Of a stretch of DNA of 64,000 bases, positions 11,301 through 23,900 are shown piece by piece. This DNA comes from Phragmites australis. Taxonomy: Eukaryota > Streptophyta > Magnoliopsida > Poales > Poaceae. The stretch spans positions 43,309,001 to 43,373,000 of the forward strand of contig NC_084921.1 of NCBI RefSeq assembly GCF_958298935.1, given 5' to 3'. Every line of letters starts with the position of its first letter. The first letter of the stretch is position 1. Under the pieces are notes generated by a model. It was not told the DNA's origin. It saw nothing but the letters and a program-made list of their open reading frames with translations, and did not search any database. Position numbers and translations under genes: made by a program.

Positions 11301-14300
11301 GGTAGTAATTCACATTCATTTATAGGTTTCCATGATGGAACGTGATTTCTATCTGGGACGAATACTCACCGGGAGAGTAACATCTGGAGTTGTCCGTGTT
11401 GGCGACAAAGTGCATGGTCTTCGCAGCACAGATGATGGTGTTCAGAAGATTGAAGATGGAAAGGTTTGACAAAACTTGCAGTTTTTCCTTATGCTGATCA
11501 TATTCTTTTCTCCTTCAGTATGTGTTAATTATTGTTTTAGTGAAAAGCCTCAATGACTTCCACAAATTATATTAAAACAATTTTAGGTTGTCAAGCTCAT
11601 GAAAAAGAAAGGCACAAACATGGTAACAGTAGAGGCTGCAGGGGCTGGTGATATAATTTCAATGGCTGGATTGGCTGCTCCAGCAATTGGACATACTGTG
11701 TCAAATTCGGAGGTAGTGCTATATATCTTGATTGGGCTACTTAACCTTTTCAGTTACCACAAATTCCATAATACTACTTATTTAATAGTTGCAATTTTTA
11801 GGTATTGACTGCTCTGCCTACAATTGAGTTGGATCCACCCACAATATCTATGACATTTGGTGTGAATGATTCACCGCTGGCTGGTCGTGATGGCACTCAT
11901 GTATGTAGCAAATAACTTCCCTCTACATCAGACTAAATGGTGTTCCTGTTATTTTTACTTTCTTTCTTCTGAGCAAACCTGAGTCCTTCCATTGGATTTA
12001 GTGGAAGTGTGTAACAGAAAAAATCAAAGAGCTTGAACACATATGAGAACAAGAGTATGATATATAAAAATGATCAGATTTTGTCTTTTGTTTGGCGCAT
12101 GCATAAAATCAACTAGACATGATAGGTGATAGTGATATTGTGCAACTTATAATATGTATTTTATGGTTAATTTTTGGCTTGCAATTTTAGTACAGATTAC
12201 AGAATCCCTTGAAAGCTGGCTGTTGTTACAGAACCATGATAGTGTACCCTATACTGTCACACAATCAAGTTCTTGATGTCAATGTTGTATGTTGGATTCT
12301 GAAATAACAATCTAGATACTTCAGAGTGGATTTGAAAATTTTCTGGTAAATTTGCATGCTAAAGTATATTTAATTCTTGATCTTCTATTATATGGGGGAA
12401 GAGAAATATGGCATTTGTGCAACTGTAAATGGATAACTGGTGACAAAAAGTGGATCTTCTTGATAACATTTAGCTGAAGTACATGTCTAGATGGAAATGC
12501 TAACAAGGACAAACTTCTGATGACACATTTAGATCAATTGAATTCAGTTACAAACTCATCAATTTCCCTGAATCAGTCTGCGGAGTTAGTCCTCTTAATG
12601 TATTCTAAATTGGTAGGTGAGAGTAAGGAGCTAACACCATTAGCTTTGGAGGGTTAAATCTAAGGTATGGTGCTAGCATCCTAGGTTTTCTTATGCAAAT
12701 CTATCCAAGCTAGGTTATTTTTCGCAATATCCACTGTACTTATTGATTGTAAAGTTTGTTTGCACTTATTCCTGATGTCTAACATAAGCAAATTTCCTTC
12801 AAAACTTTTCTGAACTTCCGATCAGCACTTAGTTTGTGTCATCAATTTAGAAATTAAGTGAGGACATAATTATACTGCTGGTTGTCATCTCCCTAAACAG
12901 AACACTAGTGATCAACCTCATTTGGTTAAAGGACATAGATCCAACAAGAGATGTTATAGACCAGCTTCACATGTTGCTCGGTACTGACTAAACATGGGCA
13001 GGTAGACTGGACGGAACTTAATTTAAATTGGTAGGATGACGTTCTAATATGTAATTTATAAAGGTAGGGATATAAAATTGTATTTGATAATTGAAAACAG
13101 AAGCAACTGCTCATTGGGCTTTATTTTATATAATTTTGCAGGTAACTGGAGCAAAAATTGGTAACCGCCTGATGGCAGAGGCTGAAACAAACTTGGCAAT
13201 TAATGTTCTTCCTGGACCATTATCAGAATCTTATGAAGTTCAAGGAAGAGGAGAGCTTCAGTTAGGTCTGGATTGTTGATGAATTCCCACCTATTCTTTT
13301 GATGGATACTATATAACTGCAATTCAATTAACTCTTTTGGAAGTCCCTCGTATTTTGATTAATGTATAATCAAGAATACCACATGATAATATGTGTATCT
13401 TCCAGGAATATTAATTGAGAACATGCGGCGTGAGGGATTTGAGCTTTCGGTTTCACCCCCAAAAGTGATGTGAGTTCCAATTTTTCGAGTATAGCAAACA
13501 ATATCTAGCTAGATATCTATTTCGATATCATGTTCTTTTATTTTATAAAGTTATTGTTCCATTCTAAGGCATGGAACTCTATGTCTGAGCAATTTGACAG
13601 CTAACTTAATCAGTTTTTTCGTTGAAATAGGTATAAAACAGAGCGTGGAGAAAGATTGGAGCCTATTGAAGAAGTAACTGTCGAGGTATAAATCAGGAAA
13701 GTCGTGGTCGAGTGAGCTTCTTTACTTTGTTTTCTTCTAATTTTGAATACCAATGAGATATTGTAGGTGGATGAAGAGCATGTGGGATTTGTCTTGGAAA
13801 CCCTTACACACAGGAAGGGTGAAGTAGTTGACATGGGCCCTGTTCCTGGGACAACTGGAAGAACTCGGATCTTCATGAGCTGTCCATCTAGGTCAGTAGT
13901 TGGTATTTACTTCTAATTACTGTATCAGATATTTGGCTAACCATTTGTACTAAATAATGGTCTCTGTAGTTGTAATTCACCGTGTACTTTCATACTGCTA
14001 GCCAAAGTCGTTCATGCTTGTATTCATATAATGCATATCTGCCTCATAGATCTGTTTCCAGTAAGATTTACTGCATAAGCAATTAGAATGTCACAATGTC
14101 ATAAATAAATGGTTTTATCATTTTTTGCTTTTAAAACCTATCAATTTGGGACTCAAGTGTTTCTTTTGCCTTATGTAGACCAGTTTTGGTTCTCATAATA
14201 TCAAATGATCTATTATGGATGCAGGGGTTTGGTGGGTGTTAAAGGAATTTTCAGCAGCTTTACACGTGGAACTGGATTTATGCACCGTGCTTTCCAGGGT

Positions 14301-16995
14301 ATGATGCTATATTCCTATTGATAATTCAGTGCTAGATAATATTGAAGTCTGTAACTGATCTGTGCTATTTTTAGATGATATTTAGCTACTGTAGGTAGGA
14401 CATCGATCTGTAAACTTATAGTGCACAGATAATGGCCAGAACTTGAATTATTGTCTTCCAACCATGGAGGCAAATTATAGACTGGTCTACCACTTACTTA
14501 CCTGTAGGTTTTCAAGATATGTGATGTGAGCGCTTAGCAGAGATGTTTGTTTGTATAGTTAGTGCTTGAATGTTCATTCAAATGCGGTAAGTCAAGGATT
14601 ACACATATGCACTGAAATGATGTACCTGGAAGATCTGATTCATAAGTTAAATATCAATATTAAGTTTGAGTGTGCCTGGTTCTCATCATTTCTTGTCATC
14701 AATTCTAGTTTGGCATACTAGATCAGCTTATTTATTATGTTTAACATTATTTGGAATACATAGAAAATAGAAAGGATGGGAATTTACCATATTTGGAACT
14801 TTGTGGTCAGATTTCTTCTAGCTTTTATTGTAGCAGTTTGGTTCTCTTGATTTATTCCTGAAAGAGGCAGTAATATATGTAACTAAAAGATGCTAAGTTA
14901 AAGCATTTCTGAAGAGGCACGTGCACAGCATATCAAAGTCAATGTCATGATATGGTGAGTTGTGACATTAGAAAAAATGAGTAACACAACTACTTTGTTA
15001 TCCCATTCAATTGAACAACATAAATTCATTTGTGCCTTCTGTAACGTATAGCTGTATCATATTGCATTAGTTGGTGTGCAAGAGAATTGAATCTACTGAT
15101 TGTCATGCAGTCTTGAGGACTAACTAGACTTCATGATCATTTGACCTGTGGTTCCCTGTGATTGCAGCATACGCTAAATACAGAGGTCAACTAGGCAGTG
15201 TTAGAAAAGGAGTTCTGGTAAAGCCATTTTTTCTCTTCTTCATAATCTAAAATTTACTCTTATCTGCTTTTTTGCCAAACATGTTTACGTAACTTTCTAA
15301 ATATATTCTACAGAAAATTAATAAGATACTGGCATAGCGCCTTTAACCAAGAATTTAGCACAACTGAACAAAAAGGGATCATGCTCAATCTAAACAGGAC
15401 TAGATGAATATGGGCTGCTCAACTCTAACACAGAAATTTCTCTATGTTCATATATAGGTATCTGTTGGTAGGGGACTTATCACTTCACACGCGCTTATGA
15501 GTTTAGAAGCTCGTGGGATCCTTTTTGTATCTCCTGGAATGGAGGTAACTACATTACTTCATTTTATTGAGAGCTACCATCTTGGGTAATGAGATTGCCT
15601 AATTCCTCTTTCTTCCTCCTGTTTGAAAGACATATGAAGGTATGATAGTTGGCGAACACTCACGTGACAGTGATCTTGAGGTAAGATGATTATATACTTA
15701 TTATGACTTAGTTTTTCTCTTTTCGTACATGAAACGATATTTCTTTGGCAGGTAAATCCTGTGAGAACTAAGGAACTTACGAACATCCGAGCTCCTGGAA
15801 AGGATGAAAATGTTCGACTGTCTCCACCTCGAATGGTATGTTCTTTTTCGCTCTTTGATTGAGACATCGTGAAAGATCAGAGTTTCTTTTATGTATAGAT
15901 TAGCCTTGCAAATGCAAGGACCCATTATGGCCATATGACTTTAGGCTCACACTCTCATTCGGGTTTGGCATCTGAGGAGATTGGAAGAAAATTTTGGTTC
16001 GGTGCTTTGGTTTGTTTGTTTGATGAAAAATGTAGCATTGTCCTTTTCTTTGTCTTGCTCTAAAAGAATCCCTAGCTATTACGTGATCTTGATGAAAGTT
16101 GTTGAACCATGCAGATGAGTTTGGAAGAGGCAATTGGATATGTTGCTGCAGATGAGCTTATTGAGGCAAGTTTTGTGTTCTTAACTCTTCAAACAAAGAA
16201 CCCTGCAAAATTTCTACTTTTGACCCTATTTGTGTGAGGAGTGGGACAAATGGAGATGAGCATTTCATTCTTCTAGAAATCTCAAGTCTGATTCTAATTC
16301 TTCTTTCTGTGAAGGTCTCTATTCTAGAAATGGAAAGTTAGATATCCTCCCAATAATGTAGGTTTTTAAAAAAAGATTAAATGGGGGCTAGTGCCAAAAT
16401 AAATTATTGATACTTGGGAGATAAACCTCTAAAGCAAATGGAGACCTGCAGCCTAGGATAGGACGCTATGTTAGTTCTGTGCCAAATGGAGATCTTGAAG
16501 GCTAGGATAGGATGTAATGCTATCTTTATCAGCTAATGGGAATGGGTATGCAGAAGTACTTCAATCAGGTTACAGTTACATACATGTATCAATAATCAGG
16601 ACTAAAACAAACAAAACAATCAATAAGCTGTCATGCAGTTTGGAATTAATAAAAGGGTAAGGTTTGTTTTTTAATTAAAAAAACTGCAATATGTTGCTAG
16701 CTTTGGTGATTTATTGGGAATGCAGGTTGGTCCGAATAGGAGATCTAATTTGCTGGAGTAACACTCCTAAGTTACTCCTAGCCTTTTATTAAAGAAAACG
16801 TGTTCTCTTCTAACTCTATCTACAATTTTCTAACTCATCTTACAGTTTTGTTCCTGAAGCAACTGGCATTTACTATTATGTTGCTTTATATTGACACTTG
16901 AGCCTCATCAGGTTACTCCCAAGGTCATACGGCTTCGGAAGAAGTACTTGGATTCCACGAAACGTAAGATGATGAAAAATAAGCCAATGGATTGA
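8340..16995 (+). CDS. TypA/BipA-type translational GTPase, probably mitochondrial
   Basis: Ribosome-binding GTPase of the BipA/TypA family, thought to aid organellar ribosome assembly or translation. Nineteen exons join in phase to 673 residues, the usual family length: 8340-8681, 9365-9439, 9531-9681, 10317-10385, 10469-10641, 11326-11463, 11587-11712, 11802-11900, 13142-13265, 13406-13469, 13631-13685, 13767-13891, 14225-14298, 15168-15217, 15458-15544, 15630-15680, 15752-15835, 16115-16165, 16912-16995. GTPase motifs: AHVDHGKT (71-78), RGITI (107-111), DTPGH (129-133), NKVD (183-186), SAK (224-226). EF-G-like domains follow, with [18 protein letters not shown] and the BipA-specific C-terminus ([36 protein letters not shown]). 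The Arg/Ser/Ala-rich first 50 residues ([19 protein letters not shown]) look like a mitochondrial presequence; plastid import is not excluded. Intron 18 starts with GC instead of GT. Confidence 0.93.
16380..16560. repeat. Imperfect ~60-bp duplication in TypA intron 18
   Basis: Two neighbouring segments (about 16436-16480 and 16484-16530) share AAATGGAGA, a CTAGGATAGGA core and a following TATGTTAG/AATGCTAT block. They are imperfect tandem copies inside the intron with the GC donor. No coding content. Confidence 0.5.
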
Positions 16996-18060
16996 AGCTC
17001 CAGCGACACCAAATTATATCAAACACTGCTAGTGCTACTATCATTAAGTTATCATCCAAAAGGCACATCATATTTATGTATAGGTTGGTGTACAATGTTT
17101 TTGAAGTGCAACCAGAGTTCTTCACCAGAATGCAGATTTTGCCAGCAAGTTTCGTTCAGATTTTACACAGTACACACAGATTTTTGTTTTGAGGATAAGT
17201 ACACACAGAATTGGGATTATTGTTTCATGCGGTTGGATACTAACAGTGAATAAGCCCAAGACTGGAGCTACTGGCTACTGCCTCAAAGAAACTGAGCGAG
17301 GTAGGATCCCCTCTGGAAGGTGATTATATCTATTTATAGCCCCTTTTACAGTGAATCTTGAAATGCCCATAGATGTTACCTTTGAAGGGTATAGTATTCT
17401 TTGGTAGTTTAAAAGATGAAAAGAATGCCAGGCCTAGGTATTTTGTTTGAACCGGCTGCTTTTGTTGACATCTTTACGAGCATGTGTTAGTGAGAAATGC
17501 AAGGAAACAAATAAATTTGTAACCTATAACTCTGTTACTCCAGCATTGACTAAGACGGTAGGATATTGCGAATCCATATTTTTTTCTAGTGATAATCTGT
17601 AGTTGAGCCGTTTGTTTTTGGATCATGCTTGTCTCCACTATCTGGTGGGGACCGAAGCCAACGTGCAAACTCATGGAGTTTTACTTTGGTTCTCATGAAG
17701 AAAGCATTTACTGTGGTCATCCAGTCTTTGAAACATTTTACATGCTTCATTTGCTTACTCGTGTTTATGAATATTACTCGACAGGCAAGCTCTCACATCT
17801 GCAGTAAAGCAGGGGACCAGCTAAGGCATAGTTTTGGAGTATAGTAAATCACAAAGACTTACAGGAAAAGCCATAATATAGTGAGAGCAAACTGTTCACT
17901 TCCTTTGAAGTTTATGTGATTCTTTTGCTCCTATCGTTGCATTGCTTCATCTCAAAAGGAACCACAATTAGTAAGTGGCGACCATGGTTCTTAGCTAATG
18001 GTCTCTCGTTTTAACAGGTGGTTTGAACTCCCAAGCCTACGTACTGTAGTTACAACCTTA
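16996..18060. other. 3' flank of TypA gene
   Basis: Begins with the TypA 3' UTR. AT-rich, with no domain-bearing frame on either strand; short open frames overlap each other. I see no second gene. Confidence 0.5.
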
Positions 18061-20880
18061 GTGTAAGCTCGGTGACAGTTCTTTTCCCTTCGTTTCTTCG
18101 TCGCGCATCTGATAATTCTAGTCATTAACGGACTCTTTTCCTGGTTTAACCCTTTAAAATACTGTTCCCACCTTCATGTGTCTGGGCAGCGACCATTCAC
18201 ACATCGCAATAGCATGCGTGGCCGGCAGCCTGCCAAGGTGCCGGAGCAGCTCCGCTGGAAGCTACTAGCTGGTGGCCAGCCCGTCGCGCCGAGACGCCGG
18301 CGGCAAGGCCAAGACAGACCAGAAGCTGCTTATTGTTTAGCTATAGCCAAAGACGCATGCGCCCGTGCACTGCCGGGCGGTGCGATGCGGGGCGTCGGGC
18401 ACCACGCTCGAGTCGAGCCCAGCGGCGCTGGCGTCTCGTGCAAGCAGCAAGCTCCGCGTGCGAAGGGCGCGGTATTTTTCCTGCAACTGCAACATTAGGA
18501 TTGGCCGGCACAGCCCGGCCGGGTAGGGATTGGCGTGGATACCCACCAGTTGATTAAATTGAGACAATTTCTTATATGTTATTGTTTAAAACTTTTATCC
18601 CTAATCCGTCACACCGATAAAACTCATATCCTATCAATGCCATTATCCATAAAATTTAATCCCTTTCATACCAACATTGACTTATATTCAGATAGTCTTG
18701 CCTAACATACACATCACAATGGCCAATTTGCCCTTGTCTTCATCCTGTAGACACAAATTTCACTCTAACTTCGCTTCATCAGGGACCCCACCTGTCATCC
18801 TTCTTCCCCTCTCTCTCACTCGCCCAACTGTTTTGTCCGATAGAATAATAATGCCACACAGCTGGCCACTCCCTGAACGTCACCACATCGCTGACCTCAC
18901 GTGGGAAAACTGAGCACTCAACCTTATCTCCTCCCCCAGCTCCTACTCACTCCCTCCCTCCCATTCCTCTCTTGGCCAAGCCTCACCTACATAGCAGTTA
19001 CACGTCACTGCTAAATCCACTATGCTGCCGGCCAAAACCCGTAAGCCCAAACTCAAATCCGATGCACCTGAGCCTCAAGGAGCTAAGGAGGAGGTCATGT
19101 GACGCTCGACCAAATCCACCGAGACCTAGCGCCACATAGTCACGAGCCGTCTTCTTTTTCGACGCTGGCAAGTTTTCCTGCTTCTCCGAGGTTGCGCCGC
19201 CTCTCTGCTGCTCATCCGTCCGATTCAAGCCTATGGTGAGCTTCGCAGGGTCATCCAGTGCCTTTTGCGCGTGCTCGTTGGCCCTCCGCCAGTCATCGGC
19301 GCGCTCATCCTCGCACACTGAGCTCCGCTGTGCCGTCTCGCTCACCGCCAGCTTGATTCCGGTTGGGCCCTCTAGTCAGGGACCCCTCATATGGGTTCAT
19401 GTGTATGCGCTGGTGTTGTTTCCGCCCCCACCCACTGTCCGTAGCCGGATCCGCCGCCGCCAGACCGTGCCGCCACACGCTGTTTGATGCTTGGGCCCAC
19501 TAGTCAGCAAGATGCTCACACAAGAGTAATGTTGGCATTTTCAAGTTTCACTCACGCTGGATGCTAACTGATGAGGACATCGTAAGAAAAACTAGACTTG
19601 AGCAGCGACATCGTTGCATGCGCCGCAGCCGTTCGCAACCTGGGCATCATCAGGCGGTCTATGCCGATGCGTGGTTTCCATATGCCATACAAGGTTGATG
19701 GATTGTACATGCAGGGTCACGAACGTAATTGAGAGACCAATCATATTAGAGCCTTGAGAGACGCTTTACTGCTCCTACGGCCGGAGGCCTCGGCTGGTGG
19801 ACCATGTATCCGGATGCTTGGCTGGTCACCGCTCAGCTTCCCTCCACGCCCTGGGGAGGCAAGTGCGTTGTTGCTGAGGCCGTTAATTAGGCTGAAGCTG
19901 GCGCGCGCTTAAGCCCGGGGGCATGAATGCCGGACAAGCGCTACAGGTGCGTGCTGCGCGCCGGTCGGTGGGACGGTGGTTGAGGCAACTCGTCTTGTCA
20001 TATGCGCATGTAGGGTGGGCGGTGGAGTAGGGTGCGGCCAGCCACGTAAGCATGCGCGCACAGGTGGGGCTACTCCGGGTCCCCTCTGAGTCTCTGGCCG
20101 GACCATGGTAGATTGGTAACCGCTGCATGTACCGCACTCGCGCACCCAAGCGGACTTGTCCCCGCCGTGTCATAAAATCATTTATATGCTAACAACTAAT
20201 CACAATCTTTTAACTCTTACATTCACCCTTACCACTTAAATTTAATCAACTAAACAAAATCTCAACTCAACTTGTTCAGATATATAAAAAAAATCATTTT
20301 CCTCACTAATATGACTCAACCCATCATATATACTACGTAATAGTAATCCCATGCACCCTTAACGTACTACGTCCTTCCCATTGCCACTGCAACGCAACAA
20401 TCTTTTTTTTCTAGCTTTCGTTTTGATGTGCGATCTTGTAAACCTAACTCAACATCAGACATTGCTCAATCTAAGGGATACCTACAACACAGGCAGAAAT
20501 AACTCATTCTGATTTTTATGCTCCAGCCCAAGATAAACAAGTCCTGTTACCTGCTTCGTAATTTGATGGTACCAGAGCATACTTACAATTACCTTTTTTG
20601 TTCACTAAATCGCACGGGAAGAATCAGATAATCTAACCACAGATTAGCTCCAGCATCCTGAACACCAGTCAACGTTTTCGCGAGAGAAGAAAAAAAACAC
20701 AGCAAATTCTCCACAAACTGATCTTACTACATTTGAATTTTCCAAGCTCAAGTTTACAGCAAGCCACGACCACAAGACTTTTTACTGCTAGTCAATGCAT
20801 ATTTTTATGGTAATATAGAATAGAGACCGAGTTTAAAAGATAATTGATGCATGCGAAACAAATATCCATCCAACGCAGCT
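18061..20880. other. Intergenic region with GC-rich islands, no recognised gene
   Basis: Two GC-rich islands (about 18180-18540 and 18990-20160) lie between AT-rich borders. They contain open frames, the longest on the minus strand at 19345-18998 (115 residues, Lys/Glu/Ala-rich N-terminal half). None shows a domain I recognise and none has clear splice partners. The islands could be captured gene fragments in a transposon, or degraded sequence. The AT-rich borders at 18545-18700 and 20165-20340 did not give a convincing terminal inverted repeat by eye. Confidence 0.35.
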
Positions 20881-20909
20881 CATGCCTTCATGGTCCATAA
20901 TTATTGCAG

Positions 20910-23900
20910 TTACTTCCGCCCTTCAGTCTTCCTCTGCTCCTTGGCTGCCAGAAACACAATACAATTCAGTGCATGCTGTAATCTTTGAAACAAAAGAACA
21001 CTTTGTTAAGCTCAAGAAATATGAAATATGTGTCAATGCAAAGTACACTGTTCAAAACAAAGGTACCAAAATGTTGTTGGAGAAACTAAATACAAAGAAC
21101 CATTATTAAGCTTAAAAATAGGTCAAATAATCTAATAAACAAGCTATAGTTGCAATCAATTGAATCTTGACAGAAGAAAAATTAAGAACATGAGCAAGAT
21201 ACAAATAGCAATGGATGTACCTGCTTTCTCCTCTTCACGTTTCTTTGCAGCATCCGCCCTTTGTTGTCTTATTAAAGCAAGACGTTCTGCATTCACAAAA
21301 TGATTCGGGTTATGTCTGTTTGAAGTTCACGAGCAGTGTTTCGGTAGTGACAAACTGACAAGAATATTTGGTGACCTTCCACACATTTTATACAGTTTTT
21401 ATATTAGTTAAGAACTCCAGAAAGCTAGACTCAGAGCAGATCAACATTAAACGTGAGGTGTGCATCTCAACTTCTGAAGTGACAAGTTTATGGGTGTGAT
21501 TGAATCGGATACGGACGGATATCGCTGATCCTATATCTTATCTCACATTTTTTTCATCGGAATCAGAGTCGGACACAGATGGTATCGGATATAGATATGG
21601 ATGAGGATAGTCTGGGTCACGAATACGGATCGAATATGTGATGAGTCAGATACAGACAATGTCGGTGATGAGTATTTATTTAGATCGGATATTGAGTAAA
21701 AGTAACAACCATATATATCGCATATGTTATGATTGTTCGACCATTCCACGTATCCAAAACTCAACTACATTAGAGGTCCAACAAGCAAATCAGCAATATA
21801 CTCCTATAGGAGTTATGTTAGAGTGAAATTGGAGAAGTTACGAGTGCCCAATATGCTATTGAAACTTACATTAATTATTTGAACATATTAATAACTTGAA
21901 ATGAAAAAAGTATCAACTACAAACTTGTAAATCTCGTTAAGAGCTACAATTTTCATATAAAGATCATCTCCATCAGACTCTATATGAAAAAAGTCACAAG
22001 CTCCGCAGATAGGCTAGGATAGTTGTCGGATAGTCTTCAAATATATCAGATTTTATTCTCAGATATCCGATATCCGACAGATACGTGGCTCACTACATCC
22101 AAATCCGATATCCGATACAACTATCCAAGATCCGATCCGATATCCGAGATTTCTTTTGGATATCCGATATCTGAGATCGGATTAGCATCTAAAGTGGTTT
22201 GGGCGATCGGGCAGGCGGGAAAAATCCAACCCGTTTTCACCCATAGTTAGGTTACAAGAAAAGGTAACCATATTCTACAAGTGCAAAACATTCAACAGGC
22301 AATGAATGTGGAAGTTCAGCAATGAATGCGGCAAGAAAATTGGCATAAAACCACTACAGAAATGCAGCAATTTTATCATGTAGACCTGGAATGTTTAAAA
22401 CTAAGAGTAAGATGTAATAGACTGTGGGGCACAAAAAAAGGCAAGATCATTTGATTGTCTATTCTGTTAGTATTAATCCTTTTATCTGCACATTAGACAT
22501 CTAAAAACTTTAACACTGCTCATGACTAGTTTCAGATGAATACCTAAATGGGTTGCTAAGTTTGACAACTGCAGATTGGACAAGAGCCATGGGTTATTTA
22601 GAACTGTTGATATTAATACTTATTCAACTTATTTTCACTAGCATCAGGCTACTTTGTTGTGATGTGCATTTCTACAAAACAAGCTGGATATTGTCACAAT
22701 GCTTCCAAAAGAGCAGGCCAAGTTACGTGTTGTGGTGGACTGGTGGTCTTGTATATAATAGTACACAAGTAACCACAACTAAAAAAAAAGTCCTAGAGGA
22801 AGGATACAGGGCACAACAAGTTCTCACCCAAATCCTTCCGGGATTGTTCCGTTTTCCCTTGTTCCTGAAGCTTCATATAACGTTCATGAGCTTTCTGTTT
22901 TTCAATCTCCTCTCTACAAAACAGACATGATAAATGCAAATAGAGTTGATGAACCTAAAAGGCAATCTAGGAAAAGTATGTTTGCATCACAGATAGCAAG
23001 CTCCTTCCACTGAGTGACAGTAAAACAACACAAGACAACTGAGATAGGTTATCTCTAGCAATGCATGAGCCTGTAACATCATTTGTATGTGTTAACAATT
23101 TGGCACAAAAGCAAAAGGCTTCATCCTATAACATTTTCTAGGTAGATTTTATCTGCTGGTCCTTTTTTTTTTGTGCTACCCACAGGCTTCAAATGAAAAT
23201 AGGAAGCAAGATATATAACACAAAGGATGACAAATAAGTATCAAAACATGTACTTATTGTCTTATATCAAAAATAAGAAAGTGGCACATTAGCTCATAGA
23301 AGAAAGTGCACCTTTCACGCCTTGAGAGTTCAGTTGTCTTTCCAAGCTGCACAATGTAAACATAGTTAGCTGGACATATGGAAAATAAAAAGATTCAACT
23401 AATAGAGTGACTAAAAAGGCAGCTAGAAAACTAACTATAACAATTAGCTATACATGGTAAAAGAATTGAGGAAGTCAAATCCAGCAGACAATAATGACTT
23501 CCATAGACAACTAGATACCATGAGAAGTTCCTCCCTTGACTTAACATGAACAAAAATAATGAAGAGGATCCATTTGTATACCATTATAGCTAAGACAACT
23601 GAGGGGAAAAAATTGACACTTGTGATACTAGCACCACCATAGCATGGCATCTTGTTGTATTTGACTCCTAAAAGCATGGTGATATGAAGATTAGAAAAAA
23701 CCAAAGATGCTACCAGTAGTCATGAACTTACATCAACTTCCTTGGCCTTTATATTCTTTGCTTTCACCAAGTTTGGATTTTCAATCTGAATAAGACCTTC
23801 GGTTCCTTTATGTTTCTGGGAATATTATATAGCATGTGAAATCGATACACAATGAAGCATGCATGTGAGTGTAAAATAGCAGGATTGAAAAAATCCTTAG

